Shown here: positions 1-8,069 of the stretch, piece after piece
How the letters are laid out: each line of letters starts with the position of its first letter
Position numbering within the stretch: position 1 is the first letter of the stretch
NCBI RefSeq assembly: GCF_032397745.1
Contig: NZ_CP135921.1
Span: 5,196,501-5,260,500 of the forward strand
Source: Bradyrhizobium prioriisuperbiae
Lineage (GTDB): Bacteria; Pseudomonadota; Alphaproteobacteria; Rhizobiales; Xanthobacteraceae
Length of the DNA stretch: 64,000 nucleotides
Direction: 5' to 3'
The notes under the pieces: generated by a model
Database searches by the model: none
Seen by the model: the letters and a program-made list of their open reading frames with translations, nothing else
What the model was told of the DNA's origin: nothing
Program-made: the position numbers and the translations under genes

Positions 1-1232
1 TCCTTGCGATCGTCCCTGCACCGGTCCGACAGGACCCGTCCAAGCACCTCGATGAACCGCGCGATTTCATCGGTGTGTGTGTACGCATGGGGTGAGACAC
101 GCAGCACGTTCTGCAGGCCGCGGGCATCGAGCTCTTGCGGGGCGTAGATGCGTTCCTGGCTGGCGATGGCAATGCCGTCCTCGGCGAGGGCGAACACCAC
201 CTCGGACGACGGCACCCCATTGCACGTGAATGTCAGGAAAGCAGCATCGCCGTTGGCGGGCTCATGGACCGTGACGCCTTCGCATGTGGCGAGGTCACTA
301 CGAAGTTGCCGCAGCCGTTCATTGATGGTGGCGGTGACGGCGCCCTGGCCGGCATCGAGCAGTTCACCCAGCGCCGCGCCAAAGCCGAGCCGGCCGGCGA
401 CGCTGAATTCATGGCCCTCAAAGCGCCCGGCATCGCCGCGCGGCGTGGGCTCTCCCGCATCCGACCAGACGAAACCGCCGAGATCCATCAGTGGCGGGCT
501 GGTCAGGCGCAGAAGGGCTGCGCTGGAGAGCGCCGCCACGGCCTGGCCGCGCGGCCCGCGCAGCCATTTGCGCGCCGGTGCCGTTATCACATCGGCGCGT
601 GTGTCGCGAAGCGACAGGGGAAAGCGCCCCAGGGCCTGAGCGGCGTCGATGAAATAGAGGCAGCCCGGCGGCCGTTCCAGCGCGCCGATCTCGGCCACCG
701 GCTGGCGCAGGCCGTAAACGCTCGACACGGCTGTCACCGCGAGCAGGCGAACGTCAGGGGCGAGCCGCGTGGTCAACCGCTCAAGATTGATCTTTCCGGT
801 GGCGTCGGTCGGGATCGTCTCGATGTCGAAACCAAGCTCCCGGCCCATCACCTGGATGGCCAGCAGATTACCGCCCCATTCGCCGCGCGAGACCAGGATG
901 CGTCCGCCCTTCGCAAAACGTTGGGAGCTAAACAGCAGTGACCAGAGCTGGGCGCAGGTGCTGCCGAACGCGATCTGGTCGGGACGGCAGTCGAGCAATG
1001 TCGCGGCGCACTGGCGGGTTGTCGCCAATCCCTCCTGCGCCTTGGTTAACGCGGCCTGCAGTCCGATTTTCGCCTCGAGATCGAGATGCGCCCTGACTGT
1101 GGCGACGACATCGGCGGCTGGCAGCGCTGCGCTGCCAGCATTGAGATGCAGCAGGGACGCGACGCCGGGCGTGCGCGATCGATAAGCTCCGGCATCGAAA
1201 GATGCCGGGGAACCTTGCGTCGGGCCGTTCAT
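1..1232 (-). CDS. Class V PLP-dependent aminotransferase-like protein (partial, C-terminus beyond window)
   Basis: This is a fold-type I PLP enzyme of the SufS / isopenicillin-N-epimerase-like class; the substrate is unknown. The frame runs open for 410 codons from the ATG at 1232 to the window edge, so for a family of about 380-430 residues only a short tail can be missing. The N-terminus carries a substrate-loop-like LNAGSAALP, and the PLP lysine is probably Lys222 in A-R-K-W-L-R-G-P-R-G, a context typical of this class rather than of true kynureninases. It starts 22 bases after the stop of the flavin monooxygenase gene, so the two are probably co-transcribed. No long frame on the other strand in this stretch looks real. 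The family call is firm; the role is not. Confidence 0.85.
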   Translation of the reverse strand, partial: MNGPTQGSPASFDAGAYRSRTPGVASLLHLNAGSAALPAADVVATVRAHLDLEAKIGLQAALTKAQEGLATTRQCAATLLDCRPDQIAFGSTCAQLWSLLFSSQRFAKGGRILVSRGEWGGNLLAIQVMGRELGFDIETIPTDATGKINLERLTTRLAPDVRLLAVTAVSSVYGLRQPVAEIGALERPPGCLYFIDAAQALGRFPLSLRDTRADVITAPARKWLRGPRGQAVAALSSAALLRLTSPPLMDLGGFVWSDAGEPTPRGDAGRFEGHEFSVAGRLGFGAALGELLDAGQGAVTATINERLRQLRSDLATCEGVTVHEPANGDAAFLTFTCNGVPSSEVVFALAEDGIAIASQERIYAPQELDARGLQNVLRVSPHAYTHTDEIARFIEVLGRVLSDRCRDDRK

Positions 1233-1254
1233 GATATCTCGCGGCAGGGGTTGG

Positions 1255-2748
1255 TCACGTCGCCACTTTATACGCCGGGGCTGCGGCAAGGAAGCGTGCA
1301 TAGGCGTCCGCATCGGGCGGGCTGAATTTCTCCACCAGCGGATTGCGGCGCCGCTTGCCGGTGCCGATATCGGTCATCAATTCGTCGAAATGCTTGAAGT
1401 GATAGGGGGCTACGCAGAGCCCGCCATAAACGCCGGCCGCCGGCCGCTCCACCCGCTTGAAATGCAGCATCATGGCGATGTTGTCGCGCATCTCGGCTTG
1501 GCTCGGCTGCCGCGCGAGCTGGCCGTCGGCATAACGCACCAGCCAGTTCGCCGCGAGATCGGCACATAGCACCGTGCAGAAGCTGGAGTTGAAGCCGACG
1601 AAGCCGATATCCGGCAGGTCCGGATTGGCGATCAGCCGGTAGAGCTTGTACTGCCCGTCGGCATCAACCAGCTTGTCGCGATAGGCATCCGGTAGAAACG
1701 GAACACCGAGCTCGTAGCCGATCGCGAGCACGGCGAGGTCGGCATCGATGCGCTCGCCACCGGTCATCACGATGGTGTTGCCGTCGTAGCGATCGAAGGT
1801 GCCGCGCACCGCCTTGATGCGGCCATCGGCTACCATGGGAAAGAAATTCGGGGTCGCGATCGGCACCGAGCAGTTGACCCCATCCTCGATCCGCGTTTCC
1901 GGCACCATGTTGCACTTGCCGAGCTTGAGTTGCAGTTTCAGCAGGCTCTCCAGCCCGCGCCAGTTCGCCCACACCAGCGGCTTCGCCACCGCGTGCGCCA
2001 GCCGTGACAGCGGCCCGATGCCCCAGCTGCGGAACATTTCCTCCTGCGCGCGGATATAGAGGATGCGCTTGAAGTTGATCAGGCCGCCGATGAAATAGGG
2101 AATCCGCCACACCGGTTCGCGATAGACGATAGTCACGGCGCTGGCGCCGGAGTTGACCGCGTTGACGGCAATGTCGGTTGCCGACTTCGAACCGCCGAGC
2201 ACGACGACCTTCTTCCTCCCGACGAGGGCCGGATCGTTATACTCCGACGAATGCAGGATCCGGCCACCCTGCGCCTTGAAGGCCTCGTCGCCGGGATGGC
2301 TGATGGTCTGCTTCTCGTTGAACTGCCCGGTGCAGACGGCAACGAAATCGAAGTCCTCGCGGCTGCTGCCGCCGTCCGGGTTGCGCAGATCGAGCGTCCA
2401 TCCCGGCTGTCCATCCGCGCGACGGTTCATCTGCAATACACACGTGTTGAAGCGCATGGCGCGGTCGAGGCCGTGGTCGCGGGCGTAATCGTGCAGATAA
2501 GCCTGCACCTGCGGTCCCTTCGGCCATTCCGGATAGGACGCCGGCATGGCCTTGTCGGTGTAGCGATAGAGCTCCTTCGGACTCTGGGTCTGCACGTCGG
2601 GATAGGAGCGGGCCGGCTCCCAGACGCCGCCGAGGTCGCCGCTGCGCTCAATGATGGTGATGCGATGTCCCTGCCGGGAAAACGCCTTTGCCGCGGCCAG
2701 TCCCGATATACCGGCGCCGATGATGCCAACACGCTTCTGTTTGACCAT
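1255..2748 (-). CDS. Flavin-containing (class B) monooxygenase, NAD(P)H-dependent
   Basis: A 497-aa single-component flavoprotein monooxygenase. It has an N-terminal FAD site GAGISG (residues 11-16), a second dinucleotide site LGGSKSA (about 184-190) for NADPH, and an FMO-like fingerprint G-x3-H-x3-Y at about 162-170. The frame is open further upstream, but the ATG at 2748 is preferred: a GGGAGAG ribosome site lies just before it and the FAD motif is then at the usual distance from the start. Such enzymes N- or S-hydroxylate soft nucleophiles or insert oxygen next to ketones; the substrate here is not evident. The class V aminotransferase follows closely. A weak copy of the regional MarR-type operator lies about 50 bases upstream of the start. 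Confidence 0.9.
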   Translation of the reverse strand: MVKQKRVGIIGAGISGLAAAKAFSRQGHRITIIERSGDLGGVWEPARSYPDVQTQSPKELYRYTDKAMPASYPEWPKGPQVQAYLHDYARDHGLDRAMRFNTCVLQMNRRADGQPGWTLDLRNPDGGSSREDFDFVAVCTGQFNEKQTISHPGDEAFKAQGGRILHSSEYNDPALVGRKKVVVLGGSKSATDIAVNAVNSGASAVTIVYREPVWRIPYFIGGLINFKRILYIRAQEEMFRSWGIGPLSRLAHAVAKPLVWANWRGLESLLKLQLKLGKCNMVPETRIEDGVNCSVPIATPNFFPMVADGRIKAVRGTFDRYDGNTIVMTGGERIDADLAVLAIGYELGVPFLPDAYRDKLVDADGQYKLYRLIANPDLPDIGFVGFNSSFCTVLCADLAANWLVRYADGQLARQPSQAEMRDNIAMMLHFKRVERPAAGVYGGLCVAPYHFKHFDELMTDIGTGKRRRNPLVEKFSPPDADAYARFLAAAPAYKVAT

Positions 2749-2788
2749 GAGAAAAATCTCTCCCGTCCGATGAAATCGGTTGTGGTGC

Positions 2789-2806
2789 TTCAAAACTATT
2801 TTGTCA
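2789..2806 (-). promoter_or_regulatory. Weak candidate MarR-type operator half-site upstream of the flavin monooxygenase gene
   Basis: Read on the minus strand, the stretch AAAATAGTTTTGAA matches 13 of 14 bases of one arm plus flank of the stronger site at 20513-20536. The other arm is not conserved. It lies about 41-58 bases upstream of the start codon, the distance seen at better sites. It is listed only because of position and arm similarity. Confidence 0.3.
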
Positions 2807-2831
2807 GGCGAAGCCGTATCGACATTCACTG

Positions 2832-2916
2832 TGTCATCACCGGGCTTGTCCCGGTGATCCCGCTTAGGGCGCAGTGCGTCCCTGGTCGGGGTTGCCGGGA
2901 CAAGCCCGGCAACGAC
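2832..2916. repeat. Intergenic palindromic repeat (CCGGGCTTGTCCCGG type)
   Basis: Two opposed stem-loops, TCACCGGGCTTGTCCCGGTGA and, in inverse order, TTGCCGGGACAAGCCCGGCAA, lie between the first cupin gene and the flavin monooxygenase. The same core recurs at 19085-19172, 22350-22440 and 50180-50293. It resembles REP-like elements that may end or stabilise transcripts. Confidence 0.7.
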
Positions 2917-2940
2917 AAAGGAAGTTGCCGAACGCGATTC

Positions 2941-3390
2941 CTACTCGTTCGCTTCCGGCGGCAGAAAATTCACCTCGTGCTCGGCCGAGACGCGAACCAC
3001 CTCGGCGGGATCGGCGAGATTGTGCAGCTTGTCGAACAGGGCTTCCAGCTTCTGCGCCGGCGAGACCCAGAACAGTGCGCGGGCCGGCTTGTCGGATTTG
3101 TTGAAATAGCCGTGCGGAATACCGCGCGGCAGCCGCACCAGGTCGCCCGCCTTGGCCTTGACCCACACGCCGTCAAGCTTGAGGTCGAGCTCGCCCTCCT
3201 GCACCAGGATGAACTCCTCCTGGCTCGGGTGGATGTGCACCGGCACGAACTGTCCGGGTTCGCTGTTGGTCTCGAACGCGAAGGTCGAGTCCGTGACGGC
3301 TTTGGGAAAATAGACCTGACCAAGGATATTCCAGGTCTTGCCACCGTAGCCGGTGCCGTTTGCGGTAATGCCTTTTTCGAGCGCTGCCAT
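2941..3390 (-). CDS. Small single-domain cupin protein
   Basis: A 149-aa cupin with an intact metal-binding pattern: His52-x-His54, Glu58 and His93 (in P-R-G-I-P-H). This is the arrangement of metal-dependent cupin dioxygenases and isomerases, but no substrate can be read from it. It is clearly paralogous to the cupin at 13605-14066; both share N-I-L-G-Q near residue 21-27, the HIHP box and the F-W-V-S-P segment. It is divergent from the AraC-type gene and precedes the flavin monooxygenase. A gene-specific function in aryl-acid breakdown, perhaps handling a labile enol or enamine, is inference. Confidence 0.85.
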   Translation of the reverse strand: MAALEKGITANGTGYGGKTWNILGQVYFPKAVTDSTFAFETNSEPGQFVPVHIHPSQEEFILVQEGELDLKLDGVWVKAKAGDLVRLPRGIPHGYFNKSDKPARALFWVSPAQKLEALFDKLHNLADPAEVVRVSAEHEVNFLPPEANE

Positions 3391-3549
3391 CGATACCCCC
3401 TGGTTGAGACTGGATGGCGCAGGCTGGCGTGGCCGGGGAGGGCTGTCTAGCCGTTAAACGAATCCCCCGTTGCTGCGATGCAGGATGGACCGCCTGCGCA
3501 ACGATCGAGCAATCTGGCGTGCAAAACCGCTTTCGTAACGGCCGACCCG

Positions 3550-3573
3550 ATATATTGTAGGTTTCAAATAATC
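3550..3573. promoter_or_regulatory. Candidate MarR-type operator upstream of the AraC-type gene
   Basis: Arms ATATATTGTA and TCAAATAATC flank the centre GGTT, matching the regional consensus (AATTATTTTA, four bases, TAAAATAATT) at about 7 and 8 of 10 positions. The centre is about 30 bases before the ATG at 3592, in the divergent region between the cupin and AraC-type genes, so it could act on either. Confidence 0.55.
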
Positions 3574-3591
3574 TGGGAAGGCCGCCAGGTC

Positions 3592-4632
3592 ATGATGAGG
3601 GGCGAGGGCACGCTGCAAGCTGATGGTGATCCGCGATGGTCGGCTGCCGCGATCCGGCTTGCCGCGTTTAACCGTGTGGCGACCGATAGTGTCGACGCTG
3701 CCGCCGAGGCGGTCGGGCGCATCTTTTGTCCCCACGACCTGAAACCCGTCCACCACGCTTCGCCGGACTTCTACACCCTGCACAACAGCGCCGCCTTCGA
3801 AGGCTTCTCCATCAACTACGTGGCCTATGGCGGATCGGTGTCGATTGATCCGGGCTGCCTCGAACGATTTTTCCTGGTGCAGATCCCGATCACGGGATCG
3901 GCGCGTGTGCGCACCGCAGCGTGCGAGGTTGCCACAGGGCCCGATCGCGTCGGTTCGTTGCTGTCGCCCACGATCCCGACCCGCATGACGTGGCAAGGTG
4001 ATTGCGCCCAATTGATCCTGCTGGTCGAACGGCGGCTGGTGGAGCAGCGGGCGGCGGCGCTGGCGGGGACGTCGAGACGCACCGTCGAGTTCGATCCGGC
4101 TGTCGATCTGGAAACGGCCCCCGGCCGAGCGCTGCAGTCGCAGATCGCGCATCTGGTCGACGTCGCTGAAAGCCTTGGGCCGGGCCGCAGCCTTGCGCCG
4201 AACGCCGCCGCCGATCTGCGCGAGGCAATTCTGGATGGCCTGCTCAACGGCCAGCGCCATGGCCTGAGCGATGCGATCGCGGTGTTCGACGGCCGGGCGG
4301 AAACCCTGCCACGTGCGTTGAAGCGGGTACGGGACCATCTGCATGCAGAGGCGACCGAGCCGCTTGATCTCGCTGGGCTTGCTGCGGTTGCGGGCATCGG
4401 CATCCGCGCCCTGCAGCTTGGGTTCAAGCGGCACTTTGGAACGTCGATTTCCGACATGCTGCTCGATATTCGCCTGGCGCATCTCAATGCCCGGTTGCGG
4501 AATGCCGATCCCAGTGCGCGCATCACCGACATCGCCTTTGATCTCGGCTTCACCCATTTGAGCCGGATGGCAAGCGCCTATCGGGACAAGTTCGGCGAAA
4601 CGCCATCAACGACGCTGCGCAAGCCCAGCTAG
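3592..4632 (+). CDS. AraC-family transcriptional regulator with AraC-binding-like N-terminal domain
   Basis: 346 aa. The C-terminal third (about 240-345) has two helix-turn-helix segments of the AraC/XylS type, including D-L-A-G-L-A-A-V-A-G-I and I-T-D-I-A-F-D-L-G-F-T-H-L-S-R. The N-terminal part resembles the AraC_binding_2 effector domain of aromatic-catabolism regulators. The start at 3592 (or 3595) is chosen because the family begins close to there and a candidate operator lies just upstream; the frame remains open to 3478. It probably activates a local catabolic or transport unit in response to a small aromatic acid, and may itself be under the MarR-type repressor. Confidence 0.88.
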   Translation: MMRGEGTLQADGDPRWSAAAIRLAAFNRVATDSVDAAAEAVGRIFCPHDLKPVHHASPDFYTLHNSAAFEGFSINYVAYGGSVSIDPGCLERFFLVQIPITGSARVRTAACEVATGPDRVGSLLSPTIPTRMTWQGDCAQLILLVERRLVEQRAAALAGTSRRTVEFDPAVDLETAPGRALQSQIAHLVDVAESLGPGRSLAPNAAADLREAILDGLLNGQRHGLSDAIAVFDGRAETLPRALKRVRDHLHAEATEPLDLAGLAAVAGIGIRALQLGFKRHFGTSISDMLLDIRLAHLNARLRNADPSARITDIAFDLGFTHLSRMASAYRDKFGETPSTTLRKPS

Positions 4633-4760
4633 ATCGTTGAATATTGCGCGATGATTGCATGGGGCCAGCGCATCCCCGGCCCTCGACTTTGCTTGCGATT
4701 GTCAGCAAACTCGAGCTACGGATCGATCCCCTTCATTCAACTGAATTCATGGAGTTCGTC

Positions 4761-6149
4761 ATGACAAGAGCCGATGCGATTGATCGTGTGCGCAAGCATC
4801 TGCACTCGGGCGGGTTTCTCGCCGAACTCAATCGCCGCGTTGCCTACAAGACCGTAAGCCAATCGACAGAACATGCCGTGGACCTGCAGGCCTATCTCGA
4901 CAGGGAATTGCAGCCGTCTTTCGCTGAGCTCGGCTTCACCAGCAAACTGATCGCATCTCCCACGGGCAGGGGCCCCTATTTGTTGGCGGAATATCGGGAA
5001 GATGCGTCGCGGCCGACCGTCCTGATGTACGGCCATGGCGATGTGGTCGAAGGCATGGTCGGGAGATGGCGCGACAATCTCGATCCGTGGCGGGCCACGC
5101 AAATTGGCGAGCGCGTCTATGGCCGGGGTGCGGCCGATAACAAGGGACAGCACACCATCTTGATGTCCGCGCTCGCCGCAGTGCGTGCGGCGCGCGGCGG
5201 CAAGCTCGGCTTTAACGCCAAGTTCATCATCGAAACCGGCGAGGAAATCGGCTCTCCGGACCTGTATCCGGTTTGTGCGTCGTTGCGTGACGAGCTTGCG
5301 GCCGACGTGTTGATCGCTTCGGACGGGCCACGGCTGTCCGCGGACCGGCCCACCATCGTTCTCGGCTGCCGTGGCGGCCTGCGTATTCATCTGGACGTCG
5401 AGCTCCGCGAGGGCGCGCATCATTCCGGCAACTGGGGCGGCGTACTGTCCAATCCGGCCACCATTCTGGCCAACGCCATCGCGAGCCTGGTGGATCATCG
5501 CGGGCGCATGCTGCTGGAGGCGCTGAAGCCACCGCCGATTTCGGGTGACGTGCGCCAGGCGCTGGCCAGTGTCGAGATCAGGCCGACACCGAGCGAGCCG
5601 GCGTTGGCGCCGGATTGGGGCGAGGAGGGGTTGTCCGCGGCCGAACGTCTCTATGCCTGGAATACGCTGGAAGTGCTGGCGATGTCAGCGGGCAGCACAG
5701 CCAACCCGGTCAATGCCATTCCCGATCGCGCGCAGGCGGTTCTGCAATTGCGCTTCGTGGTCGGCACGGACGTCGATGGTGTCGAGCGCGCCATCCAGGA
5801 CCATCTGAACGCCCAGGGGCTATCGATGGTCCGGGTCAGCCTCCATCAGCGTTTCACAGCATCGCGCACCGATGTGCGCAATCCCTGGGTCGGCTGGGCC
5901 GTGTCTTCTATCCACGACACCACCGGCAAGGAGCCGGCGGTCTTGCCGAATTTCGGCGGGTCGCTGCCCAACGACGTGTTCTGTGATCTGCTGGGGTTGC
6001 CGACGATCTGGGTGCCACACTCCTATCCCGGCTGCAGCCAGCATGCGCCCGACGAACATATCCTGCTGCCGACCACCGAAGAGGGGTTGAGCATCATGGC
6101 CGGACTGTTCTGGGATCTGGGCGAGAAACCGCGGATTTCCGGCGGATAA
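4761..6149 (+). CDS. M20-family metallohydrolase (peptidase/amidohydrolase)
   Basis: A 462-aa zinc-dependent hydrolase of the ArgE/DapE/CPG2 (M20) superfamily. All metal ligands are present: His92-x-Asp94, Asp126 in A-A-D-N-K-G, Glu161-Glu162 in E-T-G-E-E, an Asp near 187 in A-S-D-G-P and a C-terminal His near 440. The dimerisation lid domain sits between about 200 and 320. The start at 4761 is chosen for a GGAG six bases upstream. The substrate is unknown. In this setting an amide or N-acyl conjugate of an aromatic amine or amino acid is plausible. Some M20 relatives deaminate or de-acylate aminobenzoates, but nothing in the sequence proves this. Confidence 0.88.
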   Translation: MTRADAIDRVRKHLHSGGFLAELNRRVAYKTVSQSTEHAVDLQAYLDRELQPSFAELGFTSKLIASPTGRGPYLLAEYREDASRPTVLMYGHGDVVEGMVGRWRDNLDPWRATQIGERVYGRGAADNKGQHTILMSALAAVRAARGGKLGFNAKFIIETGEEIGSPDLYPVCASLRDELAADVLIASDGPRLSADRPTIVLGCRGGLRIHLDVELREGAHHSGNWGGVLSNPATILANAIASLVDHRGRMLLEALKPPPISGDVRQALASVEIRPTPSEPALAPDWGEEGLSAAERLYAWNTLEVLAMSAGSTANPVNAIPDRAQAVLQLRFVVGTDVDGVERAIQDHLNAQGLSMVRVSLHQRFTASRTDVRNPWVGWAVSSIHDTTGKEPAVLPNFGGSLPNDVFCDLLGLPTIWVPHSYPGCSQHAPDEHILLPTTEEGLSIMAGLFWDLGEKPRISGG

Positions 6150-6176
6150 CCGACCTTGAAATGCCAAGTCGCTTCC

Positions 6177-6205
6177 TTGCAATTATTTCAAGCCTAAAAT
6201 ATATT
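6177..6205 (+). promoter_or_regulatory. Promoter with overlapping MarR-type operator before the SDR-crotonase operon
   Basis: A sigma70-like promoter reads TTGCAA (6177-6182), 17 bases, TATATT (6200-6205). The operator 6181-6204 has arms AATTATTTCA and TAAAATATAT around AGCC and fills the whole spacer. Binding there would exclude RNA polymerase. The ATG follows 27 bases later. Confidence 0.65.
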
Positions 6206-6231
6206 GAGGGCTTGCTGATGCGAGGTTGAAG

Positions 6232-6993
6232 ATGGCCGCATTTCCCCGTTCGACACATGCGCTGGTCACCGGTGGTGGCCGGGGCATCGGCCGCGCGATC
6301 GCGGCGTCCCTGGTGCAGGCCGGCGCGACGGTGACGGTGCTCGGCCGCAATCGCGATGGTCTGGATGAGGCCGTTGCTGCCGGTGCGGCGCACTTTGGCG
6401 TGGTTGCGGATGTCGCGAACGAGGCGTCGGTCACACAGGCGATCGCTGAGGCGGCGGCGCGCCAGCCGATCGATCTGTTGATTGCGAATGCGGGTGCGGC
6501 GGAATCTGCCCCCTTCATGAAGTCGGATGCGGCGCTGTTCCAGCGCATGATCGATGTCAACCTGATGGGGGTGGTCCACGCCGCCCATGCGGTGCTGAAG
6601 CCGATGACGGAGCGGCGGGAGGGTCGCATCGTGGCGGTTGCGTCGACCGCCGGCCTCAAGGGCTATTCTTATGTGTCCGCCTACTGCGCGGCCAAGCATG
6701 CGGTGGTGGGCTTCGTGCGTGCGTTGGCGCTGGAGGTGGCGGCAAGCGGCGTCACCGTCAATGCGGTGTGCCCCGGCTTCACCGACACCGATCTCGTCGC
6801 CGGCAGCCTCGATCTCATCATGAAAAAAACCGGCCGCAGCCGTGAGCAGGCGGTGGCCGAGCTCGCCAAGCACAATCCGCAGGGTCGGCTGGTGGCGCCG
6901 GCGGAGGTCGCCGATACGGTGCTTTGGCTGTGCGGACCTGGCGCGTCCGCGGTGACGGGACAGGCCATTGCGGTGGCGGGTGGAGAGATTTGA
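6232..6993 (+). CDS. Short-chain dehydrogenase/reductase (probable hydroxyacyl-CoA dehydrogenase)
   Basis: A 253-aa classical SDR with cofactor loop T-G-G-G-R-G-I-G (13-20), NAG motif at 86-88 and catalytic Ser138, Tyr151 and Lys155. The ATG at 6232 follows a GAGG ribosome site; an in-frame TTG at 6226 is less likely. The crotonase gene follows after 62 bases, so the pair probably makes one transcript. Oxidation of a hydroxyacyl-CoA in a beta-oxidation-like sequence after ring reduction is inferred from the neighbours. Confidence 0.88.
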   Translation: MAAFPRSTHALVTGGGRGIGRAIAASLVQAGATVTVLGRNRDGLDEAVAAGAAHFGVVADVANEASVTQAIAEAAARQPIDLLIANAGAAESAPFMKSDAALFQRMIDVNLMGVVHAAHAVLKPMTERREGRIVAVASTAGLKGYSYVSAYCAAKHAVVGFVRALALEVAASGVTVNAVCPGFTDTDLVAGSLDLIMKKTGRSREQAVAELAKHNPQGRLVAPAEVADTVLWLCGPGASAVTGQAIAVAGGEI

Positions 6994-7055
6994 TCCGCAG
7001 CGAAACCGCCGCATATTTTTTTGCGAAACAACCAAAATAACGTCCGGGAGACTTC

Positions 7056-7907
7056 ATGAGCACAGATTCAACGGCAAGCTTCGCCAACTCCGTCACTTTG
7101 CCGCTGTCGCAATATGCGCCGCGCCATTTCCTGCTGTCGGTGATCGGCGGTGTTGCGACGGTGACGCTCAACCGTCCCGAGCGCAAGAATCCGCTGACCT
7201 TTGCAAGCTACCGCGAACTGACCGATTTCTTTCGCGCCTGTGCCCATGACGACACCGTCAAGGTGGTCGTGGTCACCGGAGCCGGCGGCAACTTCTCCTC
7301 CGGCGGCGATGTGTTCGAGATCATCGGCCCGCTGGTCGAGATGGACACCAAGGGATTGACCGCCTTCACCCGGATGACCGGCGATCTCGTGAAAGCCATG
7401 CGGGCGTGTCCGCAGCCGGTGATCGCCGCGGTCGAGGGCATCTGCGCCGGCGCCGGCGCCATCATGGCCATGGCGTCCGACCTGCGGCTGGCGGCCACCG
7501 GAGCCAAGGTCGCCTTCCTGTTCAACAAGGTGGGGCTCGCCGGCTGCGACATGGGGGCCTGCGCGATCCTGCCGCGCATCATCGGCCAGTCGCGTGCCTC
7601 GGAACTGCTTTACACTGGCCGTTTCATGACTGCGGAGGAGGGCGAGCGCTGGGGCTTCTTCAGCCGCATCGTGGCGCCTGAGGACGTGTTGGCGCAGGCC
7701 CTGACGCTGGCTGGCGACATCGCCGCCGGCCCGACATTTGCCAACACCATGACCAAGCGTATGCTGGCGATGGAATGGGCGATGTCGGTGGAGGAAGCGA
7801 TTGAATCCGAGGCGATTGCGCAGGCATTGTGCATGACCACCAAGGACTTCGAGCGCGCCTTCCAGGCCTTCGCCAACAAGCAGAAGCCGGTGTTCGAGGG
7901 GAATTGA
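7056..7907 (+). CDS. Crotonase-fold (enoyl-CoA hydratase/isomerase family) enzyme with altered active site
   Basis: A 283-aa crotonase with the oxyanion-hole segments G-G-N-F-S-S-G-G-D (77-85) and E-G-I-C-A-G-A-G (127-134). The two glutamates used by true enoyl-CoA hydratases are absent: by alignment from memory the positions are Ile136 and Lys158. An aspartate, Asp165 in G-C-D-M-G, is present instead, which recalls MenB and the ring-opening hydrolase BadI. It follows the SDR gene after 62 bases with ribosome site GGGAG. Ring cleavage or another C-C bond reaction on the alicyclic CoA intermediate is therefore a reasonable alternative to hydration; this is inference. Confidence 0.85.
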   Translation: MSTDSTASFANSVTLPLSQYAPRHFLLSVIGGVATVTLNRPERKNPLTFASYRELTDFFRACAHDDTVKVVVVTGAGGNFSSGGDVFEIIGPLVEMDTKGLTAFTRMTGDLVKAMRACPQPVIAAVEGICAGAGAIMAMASDLRLAATGAKVAFLFNKVGLAGCDMGACAILPRIIGQSRASELLYTGRFMTAEEGERWGFFSRIVAPEDVLAQALTLAGDIAAGPTFANTMTKRMLAMEWAMSVEEAIESEAIAQALCMTTKDFERAFQAFANKQKPVFEGN

Positions 7908-7918
7908 GGAGTCAGACG

Positions 7919-7995
7919 TGTAGCCCGGATGAGAGCGAAGCGCGACATCCGGGACAAGCGGCTCCCGGATATCGCTCCGCTCATCCGGACTACAG
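7919..7995. repeat. Intergenic palindromic repeat (TAGCCCGGATGAG type)
   Basis: Begins TGTAGCCCGGATGAG and ends with the inverse CTCATCCGGACTACA. Further copies lie at 11921-11990 and 35669-35753. It follows the crotonase stop and precedes the next promoter, so it may act as a transcript end or 3' stabiliser. Confidence 0.75.
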
Positions 7996-8012
7996 TTGTC
8001 GATAAAATCCAC

Positions 8013-8045
8013 TTGCCAGGAAATTACTTTAGGCTTAAAATAATT
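8013..8045 (+). promoter_or_regulatory. Promoter with overlapping MarR-type operator before the fused monooxygenase/reductase gene
   Basis: TTGCCA (8013-8018), 17 bases, TAAAAT (8036-8041) form a good sigma70-like promoter. The operator 8022-8045 has arms AATTACTTTA and TAAAATAATT around GGCT, 9 of 10 positions symmetric, and covers the -10 element. This is the clearest copy in the window together with 22539-22562. Confidence 0.72.
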
Positions 8046-8069
8046 GACAGTTGATCCCAGGAGGCTGTC

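Noticed and set aside
1..1232. Kynureninase identity for the class V aminotransferase
   Set aside because: The PLP-lysine context (R-K-W-L-R-G-P-R-G) fits isopenicillin-epimerase-like enzymes better. Attractive given the anthranilate theme, but not supported.
4761..6149. Assignment of the M20 hydrolase as a nitroanthranilate deaminase (NaaA)
   Set aside because: Only the superfamily metal ligands can be recognised; these are shared with peptidases and deacylases.
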